Below, in pieces: positions 1 through 8,399 of a stretch of 47,635 bases of DNA. Origin of the DNA: CAZSNT01 sp964607765 (lineage in GTDB: Bacteria; Verrucomicrobiota; Lentisphaeria; Oligosphaerales; JABHEG01); assembly GCA_964607765.1 (NCBI GenBank), contig CAZSNT010000071.1, positions 1 to 47,635 on the forward strand, in the 5' to 3' direction. The translations under genes were made by a program, and so were the position numbers. Positions within the stretch are counted from its first letter, which is position 1; each line of letters starts with the position of its first letter. Under the pieces are notes generated by a model, which was not told the origin of the DNA, made no database searches, and saw only the letters and a program-made list of their open reading frames with translations.

Positions 1-364
1 AGCTCGCCTCATCCAGAGGTGTTACAGGAAGGGTATAAGGCCTTGATGTTTGACGGTGGGCAACTGTGCTGGCCCACCGGCCTTCGGCGCTGATAGATGG
101 CAGCCACTTCTGAGGTCCGGCAGGGCATGCCCGTGCAGACGGGTTCGGGGATTTCGGTGAGAAGTCCGACGCAACGGGGAGACGGGATCGGGCCTTGACG
201 TTTGACAGCGGGCGGCCCCCGACCGCCACGCGCCTCACGTAACTGGCGCGTTGCCGCAGGGTCACGATCGGACTTGAAACTGTCTTTGCGCCGGCCGAGA
301 TTGTATGCGTGGGAAACACCGGTCTGGTCGGACAGCCTGCAGGACGTTTGGAGAGCTCTGTTCC
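1..364. other. Left-edge non-coding region with a 23-nt direct repeat
   Basis: No convincing gene lies here. Two imperfect copies (20 of 23 bases) of a 23-nt sequence starting GGCCTTGA occur at 39-61 and 191-213, 152 bp apart. Between them, near 147-180, the stretch GGTGAGAAGTCC followed by GCAACGGGG is faintly reminiscent of structured RNA cores, but I could not fit it to a known riboswitch. The downstream gene begins at 365 after a GGAGAG Shine-Dalgarno at 350-355. The open frame running from 202 is an overlapping shadow. Confidence 0.4.
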
Positions 365-3307
365 GTGCGATCCCCTCGCTACATCGCGTGCCTTGCTCTG
401 GGCCTTTTCTGTGTGTCGTTGTCGCGGGCGGGAGAACCAGCCGAGATCCGCGTCAAGTCCACTCGCCCGGCGGCAGTGGGCACGCTGCAGCACGGCGTGC
501 AGATCAACACGAATCGTGCCTACACATTCGCCCGCGTTCCCGACGCACTCACCGGTCTGCAGTACGTGCTCAACCAGCACAAGAATCCGGGAAAACTCAC
601 GGTGACCGTCACCCGCGCCGGCACGCTCTACGTCGTGCTGTGGGAACCGGCACTGCCCAAGGACATCGGGCTGACCAACGCCGTGCAGCAGGCGCTGGCC
701 GTCATCCCGGTCGGCGAGATCGACACCGAACCCATGCGCGTGTTCAGCGTGGAGGTGAGTGCCGGCCAGACGCTCGACATCCCCTACGCGGACCGCTGGG
801 GCACGACGTTGGCTGCCCGTCGTGTGACCGGACTCGACATGTTCGAGTACATCCCGCCGGCTGCCCCCCACAGCGCCGCAGCCGAGTTCCAGGAACTCAC
901 GATGCAGATCGAACGACACAGAAGCCGGTCGCCTGAGCTCAAAGCCAAACTGAACCGGGAAGCGCTGCGCCGTGACTCGCTCATCTCCGGCCGCGACAGC
1001 AGCCCGCTGGATGTCGTGCTGCGCCGAACCGGCGCCCTCGCCAGCCACCTGAGTCGGGAACATCCTGCTCTCGATCTGGATGCCGAACTCACAGCCCTGG
1101 CCGAGCTCCGAACGGCCAACACACCGACACTCGATGCCCGAACGCAGATGCGCCTCTTCGAGCAGGCGTGCGAACTCCGCAAACGCATGGCCTTCCGCAA
1201 CCCGCTGCTCCGCGATATCGAGCGCATCCTCTTCCTCAAACGCCACAAGCAAACTCGCGGCAACCGGCACATGATCGACCAATACCTCGGCTTCAACGCT
1301 CGGGAGGGCGGCGGAGTGTTCGTGCTCGAGGCCCCGTTCACCGACGAACCGCGCGTAACGGACCTTCTCACCGAACGCCGAGTCGAGCACGGGAGGCTGG
1401 CCGGACAGAGCATCTCCGGACGCGGCTCCTTCATATCGCTGGACCTCGACTACGATGCGGACACGCTCCTCTTCGCCTGGACGGAGGCGAGCCACACCAT
1501 CCCGCCGGGCGCATCGTTCGAGCACCAGTACTGGGAGGAGGAGAACTGGAAGAAGCTCGGCAGCAACGCCTACTACCATTACCGCCCCGACAGCACCTTC
1601 CATCTGTTCGCCGCGGGTGTTCACGACCGCTCGCTACGCCAACTCACCGACGGACGCTGGAACGAGTTCGACCCGTGCTTCCTGCCCAACGGCCGCATCG
1701 TGTTCGTGTCCGAACGCAGCGAGGGCGGCATCCGCTGCGGCAGCAGACCGCTTGTGTCCACCACGCTCCACGGCATGATGCGCGACGGCTCGGACATCAT
1801 CCCCCTGAGCCACCACGACACCAACGAATGGCATCCGAGCGTCGACAACGATGGCATGATTGTCTACACGCGTTGGGACTACGTGGACCGGGACTCGGAC
1901 ATCGCCCACCACGTGTGGCGCTGCTTCCCGGACGGGAGGGATCCGCGCAGCCAGCACGGCAACTACCCCGAGGTCCGCGAAGCACGACCGTGGATGGAGA
2001 TGAGTATCCGCGCCATCCCTAACTCACGACGCCTCGTCGCAACCGCTGCCCCGCACCACGGTGAAGCCTACGGATCGTTCGTTCTCATCGATGAACGGAT
2101 TCCCGATGACAGGGCGGTGTCGCAGATCAGGCGACTGACCCCCGAGTACCACTTCCCCGAATCCGAGTCGGCCCCGGGCGTGCCCCACCCGCCAACACGC
2201 GGCAAGCACCGGCCGCGTGGCGAGTGTTTCGGTACGGCTTGGCCGTTGAGCGAGGACTTCTACCTGTGCGTGTTCGACGCGGCACAGCGCAACTACGGCA
2301 TCTGCCTGCTCGACAGTTTCGGGAACAACGTGCGCGTCTACGCCGATCCGCAGATTGCCGCTCTGGATCCGATTCCGCTGCGACCGCGCCCACGCCCCCC
2401 CCGCATCCCGGTCAACACCACTCAGGCACGCGCCGACCGCACTGCGAACACAGCATCGAAGAGCCTGCTGTTCATCGCCGATGCCACCGACACCGACTTG
2501 GCCCTGCCCGAGAACACTCCCATTCGCGAACTGCGCATCATCAACGTCTTCCCCAAATCCAACGCCGTTCTGGATCAGCCGCGCATCGGCGTCGCCGCGC
2601 AGTCGCTCGCGCGCGGCGTGCTCGGCACGGTGCCGGTCGAGCCCGACGGCAGTGTCTACTGCGAGATCCCGCACGGCGTGGGTCTCTACTTCCAGCTCCT
2701 GGACGAACACGGGGCCGCTATCCAGACCATGCGCTCGATCACCTACGCGCACCAGGGCGAGACGCTCAGCTGCGTGGGTTGCCACGAACACAAGCACCGC
2801 GCGCCCGAGCCCGGGAAAGGCCCGGCGGCCATGGCACTGCAGCGCGCACCGTCACAGATCCGACGGGAGGCGCCCGGATCCTATCCCCTCACCTTCCCCC
2901 GGCTCGTCCAGCCCGTACTGGACCGGCACTGCACAGCCTGCCACGCCAAGCAGCCCAAAGCGCCCAGCCTGGCCGGAAACCGGTTCGGCCAGCACGGATG
3001 GTCAGAGGCGGCACTGACGCTTCGGAAGGTCGCCTGGGGCAAAGCGGGCGGCAACGGCAGCGGCCTGCGCACCAACCGCACATCTTACTCCGTGCCCGGC
3101 CAGGTGGGAGCGCGCGCGGCCAGGCTCTACACCATGCTCAAAGCCGGCCACCAGAAGGTCACGCTGCCTCCGGCGGACATGCGTCGGCTCATCCTCTGGC
3201 TGGACGCGAACAGCTGTTTCTACGGCGCCTACACCGGTGCGGCCGCACAGGCGCAAGGCCGCATTGTACCCCCAAAGCTCGCCTACCTTCCCGACTGGGC
3301 TCGCTGA
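365..3307 (+). CDS. HzsA-related exported di-haem protein with PD40/TolB-like propeller
   Basis: This is a 980-residue exported protein of the HzsA-related family, named after the anammox hydrazine synthase alpha subunit and common in Planctomycetes and Lentisphaerota without anammox. I chose GTG 365 because GGAGAG lies 9 nt upstream and the product then opens with a signal peptide (Arg-rich start, LALGLFCVSL core). An in-frame ATG at 305 would put 20 unlikely residues before it. Around residues 420-560 there are propeller-like stretches such as FDPCFLPNGRIVFVSERS and NEWHPSVDNDGMIVYTRW. Two CxxCH haem sites lie near the C-terminus: CVGCH at about residue 803 and CTACH at about 856. The product should be a periplasmic or surface cytochrome-like protein. 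Its substrate is unknown, and hydrazine synthesis is not implied. The sensor kinase begins 65 bp downstream on the same strand. Confidence 0.85.
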   Translation: MRSPRYIACLALGLFCVSLSRAGEPAEIRVKSTRPAAVGTLQHGVQINTNRAYTFARVPDALTGLQYVLNQHKNPGKLTVTVTRAGTLYVVLWEPALPKDIGLTNAVQQALAVIPVGEIDTEPMRVFSVEVSAGQTLDIPYADRWGTTLAARRVTGLDMFEYIPPAAPHSAAAEFQELTMQIERHRSRSPELKAKLNREALRRDSLISGRDSSPLDVVLRRTGALASHLSREHPALDLDAELTALAELRTANTPTLDARTQMRLFEQACELRKRMAFRNPLLRDIERILFLKRHKQTRGNRHMIDQYLGFNAREGGGVFVLEAPFTDEPRVTDLLTERRVEHGRLAGQSISGRGSFISLDLDYDADTLLFAWTEASHTIPPGASFEHQYWEEENWKKLGSNAYYHYRPDSTFHLFAAGVHDRSLRQLTDGRWNEFDPCFLPNGRIVFVSERSEGGIRCGSRPLVSTTLHGMMRDGSDIIPLSHHDTNEWHPSVDNDGMIVYTRWDYVDRDSDIAHHVWRCFPDGRDPRSQHGNYPEVREARPWMEMSIRAIPNSRRLVATAAPHHGEAYGSFVLIDERIPDDRAVSQIRRLTPEYHFPESESAPGVPHPPTRGKHRPRGECFGTAWPLSEDFYLCVFDAAQRNYGICLLDSFGNNVRVYADPQIAALDPIPLRPRPRPPRIPVNTTQARADRTANTASKSLLFIADATDTDLALPENTPIRELRIINVFPKSNAVLDQPRIGVAAQSLARGVLGTVPVEPDGSVYCEIPHGVGLYFQLLDEHGAAIQTMRSITYAHQGETLSCVGCHEHKHRAPEPGKGPAAMALQRAPSQIRREAPGSYPLTFPRLVQPVLDRHCTACHAKQPKAPSLAGNRFGQHGWSEAALTLRKVAWGKAGGNGSGLRTNRTSYSVPGQVGARAARLYTMLKAGHQKVTLPPADMRRLILWLDANSCFYGAYTGAAAQAQGRIVPPKLAYLPDWAR

Positions 3308-3372
3308 TCGTGCCCGTTGCATTTGCCCGCACGAGCAGGTACGCTATGCACATGAAGAAGGAAGGACTGCAG

Positions 3373-4644
3373 ATGGAAATAGGCGATGGCTCGCCCGAAC
3401 GCTCCGGCTTCCAGCGCTGGGTGGTGCATGACCGTTTTTTCGAGATGTACGACCGCATGTTCGGCGAGGCGCACGTGCCGGACACACTGCGGGAAGTCGC
3501 CGAGGTGGTCTGCGACACGTTCAACGCACAGCGCGCCACCATCTACCTGGTCGAGCACGACACCATGGAACTGGAGTCCGTCGCCCTCATCGGCAACGTA
3601 TCGCGGACCATCCGCATCCCGATCCAACCGTCCTCGCTTGCCGGGTTCTGCGCCCTGAATCAGCGTGCTTTTGTGGTCCCCGACGCCTACGGCGATCTCA
3701 GCAATGTCAGCGACGATCTCGCCTTCGACCGGTCCTGGGACGAGATCAACGGGTTCCGCACGCGCGACGTAATGAACGCCCCCGTCATGTTCCGCGACCG
3801 GCTCCAGGGCGTCGTGCAGGTCATCAACAGCAACGACGGGCAGTTCGGGGAAAAGGACCTGGTGCCGCTGCAGAGCATTTCACGCATGATCGGGTACGCA
3901 CTCTACCACGCCAAACTCTACGACGACCTAGCCTCTATGAAGCAGGTCGAGAAAGAGAAAGCGGGGTTCCTGCGCATCATGGTCCACGAGCTCAAGTCGC
4001 CTGTCGCCGCCGCGAGAATGATGAGTGACGTGCTCGCCGACACAGTCGGCGACAATGCGAACGTCACCAAGATGACGGGCCGCATCGGGGCACGGCTCGA
4101 TCAGCTGTCCGGCATCATCGGGGACATGCTCAACCTGGCGCGTGTGAAGCAGGGCAACGCATTGGGCGAGATCTGCAACATCGATCTGACCACACTCACC
4201 GAGAAAGGCTGTGCGCAATACCAGGAACAGGCTGACCTGAAAGGGCTCGGCCTGGACGTCAGCCTGCCCGAGCTCCCTCTCGTCGTGCGTTTCGACTCCA
4301 AAGGCTACCAGCTGGTTGTGTCGAACCTGCTGTCCAACGCCATCAAGTACACGCCGGAAGGCACGGTCCGAGTCGGACTCCGCGCCGAAGATGACTGGGC
4401 AGTGCTGCACGTCAAGGACTCGGGAATCGGCATTCCGGAGAAAGACCTGCCCAAACTCTTCAAGGAGTTCTTCCGCGCCTCCAACGCGCGCAAGAGCCGC
4501 ATCCAGGGCACGGGCGTAGGCCTGGCGGGCGTGAAGCAGATGGTTGAGCGGTTCGGCGGCGAGATCCTGCTCGACAGCGAAGAGAACGTCGGCACGACCT
4601 TCACCGTCCGACTCCCCCTGCAGGGCGGCTCCCCGTTCGCCTAG
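3373..4644 (+). CDS. GAF-domain sensor histidine kinase
   Basis: This is a 423-residue histidine kinase with no membrane segments, so it is probably cytoplasmic. ATG 3373 is preferred over ATGs at 3346 and 3352 because AGGAAGGA (3359-3366) sits 6 nt before it. Residues about 25-180 form a GAF sensor domain (TFNAQRATIYLVEHD through GVVQVINSNDG). A short coiled linker follows, then the dimerisation H-box MVHELKSP with phospho-acceptor His205. The ATPase domain has an N-box (SNLLSNAIKYTP, about 317), G1 (DSGIGIP, about 349) and G2 (GTGVGL, about 379). No response regulator is adjacent, so its partner lies elsewhere. The last 44 bp overlap the convergent 3' end of hypD. It may be co-transcribed with the upstream cytochrome-like gene; whether they work together is unknown. 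Confidence 0.9.
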   Translation: MEIGDGSPERSGFQRWVVHDRFFEMYDRMFGEAHVPDTLREVAEVVCDTFNAQRATIYLVEHDTMELESVALIGNVSRTIRIPIQPSSLAGFCALNQRAFVVPDAYGDLSNVSDDLAFDRSWDEINGFRTRDVMNAPVMFRDRLQGVVQVINSNDGQFGEKDLVPLQSISRMIGYALYHAKLYDDLASMKQVEKEKAGFLRIMVHELKSPVAAARMMSDVLADTVGDNANVTKMTGRIGARLDQLSGIIGDMLNLARVKQGNALGEICNIDLTTLTEKGCAQYQEQADLKGLGLDVSLPELPLVVRFDSKGYQLVVSNLLSNAIKYTPEGTVRVGLRAEDDWAVLHVKDSGIGIPEKDLPKLFKEFFRASNARKSRIQGTGVGLAGVKQMVERFGGEILLDSEENVGTTFTVRLPLQGGSPFA

Positions 4645-5707
4645 TCCCATACTTGTAGTATGCTGCGCAGGTGCCTTCCGAACTGACCATGCACGGCCCG
4701 ATCGGTATGGACGGCGTGCAGGCCTGGCCAAACAGGGCGCACTGCTCCGGCGTCGCCTTGCCCTGCACGACATCGCCGCAACGACAGCCGGGTGGTTCGT
4801 AGTTCTCCCCAACCACCAGCTCGAACTTGCGCTCTGAATCAAACGCAGCATACTCGGGTCGCAATCCCAGGCCGCTGCCGGGGATGCACCCCATCGCGCG
4901 CCAGTCCGCATCGATCGGCTCGAAGACCTCCTCGACGAATCCCCAGGCCGTCGTGTTGCCCGCCAGACTCACCGCCACGCCGTACACGTTCTCGACACGT
5001 GCAACGCCCGACGTCGCCTGCTGCACCAACCCCAGAACGCCCTTCAGCATCTGACGCGGCTCGAACCCGGCAATCACACACGGCTTGCCGTACACCGACG
5101 CCACGGGCTCGTAAGCATCGGAACCGATGATCACACTGACATGCCCGGGACACAGGAAGCCGTCCACCGGCACATCGCCGCCGGACAGGATGGCTGACAG
5201 CGCCGGAATCACCAGCTTGTGACTGGCGAACACGCTGAAGTTCGTCACGCCGCGCCGGCTTGCCTCCAGTACCACAGCTGCCGTGGCGGGAGTCGTCGTC
5301 TCGAAACCGACAGCCAGGAAAACCACTTCCGTCTCCGGGTGTGACATGGCGTAACGCAGCGCGTCCATGGCGGAGTAGACAACCACCACGCTCGCGCCGC
5401 GGGCACGCTGCTCCGCCAGACTGCCCGTCTGCCCCGGAACACGCACCATGTCGCCGTAGGTGCAGATTGTGACGTTGGGCAGGGACGCCGCCTGACACGC
5501 CGCGTCGATGTACCCCTGCGACGTAACGCACACCGGGCATCCGGGCCCGCTGATCAGTTTCACGCCCGACGGCAGCAGAGACCGTATGCCGCTGCGGAAC
5601 AACGCAACTGTGTGCGTGCCGCACACCTCCATGATGCAGAGCTGCTCAAGCCGTGCCGCGGCAGTCCGCACCCTCTCCGCAAGCGCCTGCGTAGTCTCCG
5701 AACTCAT
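4601..5707 (-). CDS. hypD: Hydrogenase maturation protein HypD
   Basis: This 368-residue protein matches HypD, the iron-sulfur scaffold which, with HypC, assembles the Fe(CN)2CO group of [NiFe] hydrogenases. Visible signatures are CGTH at 29-32, GPGCPVC at 54-60, CPGHVS in the middle, and the Cys-rich C-terminus (CRCGD, then GPCMVSSEGTCAAYY) that holds the 4Fe-4S cluster. The start ATG overlaps the hypC stop as ATGA, which suggests translational coupling, and a GGGGGGAG ribosome site precedes it. About 14 residues extend beyond the usual AAYYKYG ending and run into the convergent histidine-kinase gene, a 44-bp tail-to-tail overlap. HypE, which normally follows, is not present. Confidence 0.95.
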   Translation of the reverse strand: MSSETTQALAERVRTAAARLEQLCIMEVCGTHTVALFRSGIRSLLPSGVKLISGPGCPVCVTSQGYIDAACQAASLPNVTICTYGDMVRVPGQTGSLAEQRARGASVVVVYSAMDALRYAMSHPETEVVFLAVGFETTTPATAAVVLEASRRGVTNFSVFASHKLVIPALSAILSGGDVPVDGFLCPGHVSVIIGSDAYEPVASVYGKPCVIAGFEPRQMLKGVLGLVQQATSGVARVENVYGVAVSLAGNTTAWGFVEEVFEPIDADWRAMGCIPGSGLGLRPEYAAFDSERKFELVVGENYEPPGCRCGDVVQGKATPEQCALFGQACTPSIPIGPCMVSSEGTCAAYYKYGTRRTGSRPAGGVGR

Positions 5708-5991
5708 GACTGGTCTCCCCCCGGGGGCAGGCCAAGCTCCGCTGGAGCCGCGCCCTCGAAACGCTCGTCGTGCTGGAGCAAGTCCCACACCTCCCGTGCC
5801 TCCGCTTCGGCCAGCCTGTTGATCGCGAACCCTGCGTGCACCAACAGCCAATCGCCCTGCTGCGCCTCGGGCGTGAACGCCAAACTCACATCCACCCGAG
5901 TGCCCTGGAAGTCAACAACGCCCGTGGGCCCGGGCGCCGACTCCTCAGCCGCCTGGACCTCGATCAATTTGCCCGGTACTGCAAGACACAT
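5704..5991 (-). CDS. hypC: Hydrogenase assembly chaperone HypC/HupF
   Basis: This is a 95-residue HypC/HybG-family chaperone. It begins with the hallmark MCLAVPGK, whose Cys2 carries the Fe(CN)2CO moiety between HypD and the hydrogenase large subunit. The body has the expected small beta-barrel pattern (VDVSLAF, GDWLLVHAGFAINRL). It sits 14 bp after hypF and overlaps hypD by 4 bp. The product is cytoplasmic. Family length and N-terminus make this assignment firm; which hydrogenase it serves cannot be told from this window. Confidence 0.95.
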   Translation of the reverse strand: MCLAVPGKLIEVQAAEESAPGPTGVVDFQGTRVDVSLAFTPEAQQGDWLLVHAGFAINRLAEAEAREVWDLLQHDERFEGAAPAELGLPPGGDQS

Positions 5992-6005
5992 GATGTCAAT
6001 CCTTC

Positions 6006-8357
6006 CTATTCGGCCTCCATAGAGGCAAAAACGGCCTGGCCCAACGCCAGACCGCCATCCCCGGGAGGAACTCGGGAATGAATGTAAATTGCCAGTCCCG
6101 TTGCTGCCAGTTCCTCAGAGAGCATTCGGACCAGCAATCGGTTCAGGAAACAGCCGCCGGACAAGACCACCCGGTTCAGCCTCTCCTCTTCAGCCGCTCG
6201 CACGATGCCGGCCGCAAACAGTCGCGCCAGGGCACGGTGGAAACCGCGAGCCAGAGCGCACCGCGCCGCGTCGGTCGAGCTGCGTGCGGCCAGCGCCAGA
6301 CTGCGTATCAACGGCACGGGATCGAACAGGAACGAGGCCGTGTCGCCGCCCTCGGCGAGCACCGACGGCAACTCCGGCACGCCGTCGTCGCCGCACCTGC
6401 TCGCAACCGCCTCCAACCCCATTGCCGCTTCCGCCTCGAAGCGGTTCTGAACGCACACGCCCAACACGAATGCTGCCGCGTCGAACAGCCGTCCCAGGCT
6501 CGACGTCAGAGGCAGACGCCGGCCGCGGCCGAGACGCTCATCGAACAGGTCGAGTGCAGCAGCCGGCACCGCGTCCAGGGCGACACCCGACTCCCGACGC
6601 CAGTCATTCCCGAACGCCAGCCGCAGAAGGCTGGCCGCCGGACGCCATGGCTCCAGCGATACCGCATCACCGCCTGGCAGCGGGAAATACCGCAGATGCC
6701 CCACGCGCCGGAATACGCGTCCATCACAGCGCAGCAGTTCGCACCCCCACACCTGACCGTCCGTGCCGTAGCCCGTGCCGTCCGCCGCAAGGCCCAGGAC
6801 CGAGCCTTCCAGTCCGTTGTCCGCCATGCAGCTCAGAACGTGTGCATGGTGGTGCTGGACCTGCATGTGATGCAGCCCCAGAGAGGCAGCAAAACGCACC
6901 GAATGGTAACCCGGGTGCAGATCGGAAACGACCCGTGACGGATCCGTGCGAGTCAACTGTTTCAGTCGCGAGATTGCCGCGGCGAAATTCCGGAAAGCCT
7001 TCGGGTTCGACAGCTCGCCCAGATGCTCGCTCAGCACTGCCTGTCGTCCCTTCAGAAGACACACCGCCGACTTCAGATCGCCGCCTACAGCCAGAACGGG
7101 CGCCGCCGAGTCGCTGGTCACGGCGAGCGGCTCCGGGACATGGCCGCGGGAGCGCCGGACCGGCACCACTCGCGCCGGCACGGCTGGCGCATCCCCCATG
7201 GACAGCACAACGGAATCGTCCACCGGCCGGGCGATGTCGCGGTTGTGCAGCAGGAACGCGTCAGCAATGCCGGACAAGCGCTCAACGGCTTCGGAGTTGT
7301 CGAAGCACAGCGGCTCGTCGGTCGGGTTGGCCGACGTCATCACCAGCGGCCCGAGTCCCCCATCGAACAGCAGATGGTGTACGGGCGTGTAGGGCAGCAT
7401 GACCCCGAAGCTGCTGCATCCGGGAGCAACGTGGCAACTCAGCGCCGCATCCGCGCGTTTTGGCGCCAGCACGATCGGGCGGCGCCAGCTCTCCAACGCG
7501 GCGCGGGAATCTCTGTCCAGCTCCACGAGGGCAGCCGCAGCCGCCAGATCCCCGATCATCACCGCCAGCGGCTTCGCCTCCCTGCCCTTCCGCTCGCGCA
7601 GCGCCGACACTGCGGCATCGCTGTCCGCGCGACAGGCCAGGTGGAAGCCCCCAAGCCCCTTGACGGCAACGATGGCGCCCCGAGCCAGGTACTCCCGACA
7701 CACGTCGATGCCGTTGCCGGGCAAACGCGCTCCGGTGCGGTCGACAAACCAGACTGCCGGCCCGCACACACGGCACGCGTTCGGCTGCGCGTGGAAACGA
7801 CGATCAGCCGGGTCGTCGTACTCCCGCTGACACGCTGCGCACATGCTGAACGCCGCCATTGTCGTCGTGCGCCGGTCATAGGGGATACGATGCACGATCG
7901 AGTAGCGCGGCCCACAGTTCGTGCAGTTGATGAACGGGTATCCATGGCGGCGATCACGCGGGTTCCGCATCTCCCTGAGACAGTCTGGGCACGTACCCAC
8001 GTCAGGCGACACCTCGGCATCCGGCTCGCCGGCCGTGCTGCTGCGCTCGATCCGGAACGCGTTGTCGCCAACGACCGGGACGTCGGTCCGAACCACCGCG
8101 GCAATATCGGCCAGGGGCGGCGCCTCGGCCTGGAGACGACGCGCCAGCAGCTCCACGTCACGCGCAGGCCCTTCTGCCTCGACGAACGCGCCGTCCATGC
8201 TGTTGCCCACGAATCCCGACACGCCCAGCTCACACGCCAGCCGGTATACGAACGGACGGAATCCCACACCTTGTACGCGGCCGCGCACATCCAGGCGCAC
8301 ACGGATCGTGTCCGTCGCCGCGTCCGCGCCTGCCTGGTCGCTGCCCGCCCTGTTCAC
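6006..8357 (-). CDS. hypF: Carbamoyltransferase HypF
   Basis: This 783-residue protein is full-length HypF, which turns carbamoyl phosphate into the thiocarboxamide on HypE that becomes the cyanide ligands of [NiFe] hydrogenase. Domains in order are: acylphosphatase (VRGRVQGVGFRPF, about 24-36); two zinc motifs (C123/C126 with C145/C148, and C173/C176 with C195/C198); a YrdC-like nucleotide-binding domain (about 210-390); and a Kae1-like domain with the metal motif HHHAH and DGTGYG. The start is GTG 8357 with GGAAAGG about 7 nt upstream. It follows the RNase D gene by 42 bp and precedes hypC by 14 bp, so rnd-hypF-hypC-hypD reads as one transcription unit. Confidence 0.96.
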   Translation of the reverse strand: MNRAGSDQAGADAATDTIRVRLDVRGRVQGVGFRPFVYRLACELGVSGFVGNSMDGAFVEAEGPARDVELLARRLQAEAPPLADIAAVVRTDVPVVGDNAFRIERSSTAGEPDAEVSPDVGTCPDCLREMRNPRDRRHGYPFINCTNCGPRYSIVHRIPYDRRTTTMAAFSMCAACQREYDDPADRRFHAQPNACRVCGPAVWFVDRTGARLPGNGIDVCREYLARGAIVAVKGLGGFHLACRADSDAAVSALRERKGREAKPLAVMIGDLAAAAALVELDRDSRAALESWRRPIVLAPKRADAALSCHVAPGCSSFGVMLPYTPVHHLLFDGGLGPLVMTSANPTDEPLCFDNSEAVERLSGIADAFLLHNRDIARPVDDSVVLSMGDAPAVPARVVPVRRSRGHVPEPLAVTSDSAAPVLAVGGDLKSAVCLLKGRQAVLSEHLGELSNPKAFRNFAAAISRLKQLTRTDPSRVVSDLHPGYHSVRFAASLGLHHMQVQHHHAHVLSCMADNGLEGSVLGLAADGTGYGTDGQVWGCELLRCDGRVFRRVGHLRYFPLPGGDAVSLEPWRPAASLLRLAFGNDWRRESGVALDAVPAAALDLFDERLGRGRRLPLTSSLGRLFDAAAFVLGVCVQNRFEAEAAMGLEAVASRCGDDGVPELPSVLAEGGDTASFLFDPVPLIRSLALAARSSTDAARCALARGFHRALARLFAAGIVRAAEEERLNRVVLSGGCFLNRLLVRMLSEELAATGLAIYIHSRVPPGDGGLALGQAVFASMEAE

Positions 8358-8399
8358 GTCGTGCCTTTCCGCTCCATCGGTGGACAGCAGTTCCTGCGC

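Noticed and set aside
130..195. Cobalamin riboswitch
   Set aside because: A GGTGAGAA...TCCG fragment is suggestive, but the B12-box and the long conserved core are missing and the downstream gene has no link to B12.
365..3307. Hydrazine synthase and anammox metabolism
   Set aside because: Only family-level resemblance to the alpha subunit is seen; there are no beta/gamma subunits or hydrazine dehydrogenase, and HzsA-related proteins are widespread without anammox.
2224..3372. N-terminal extension of the histidine kinase frame back to 2224
   Set aside because: It overlaps the well-supported HzsA-related gene in another frame, has biased Arg-rich composition, and a strong ribosome site precedes ATG 3373.
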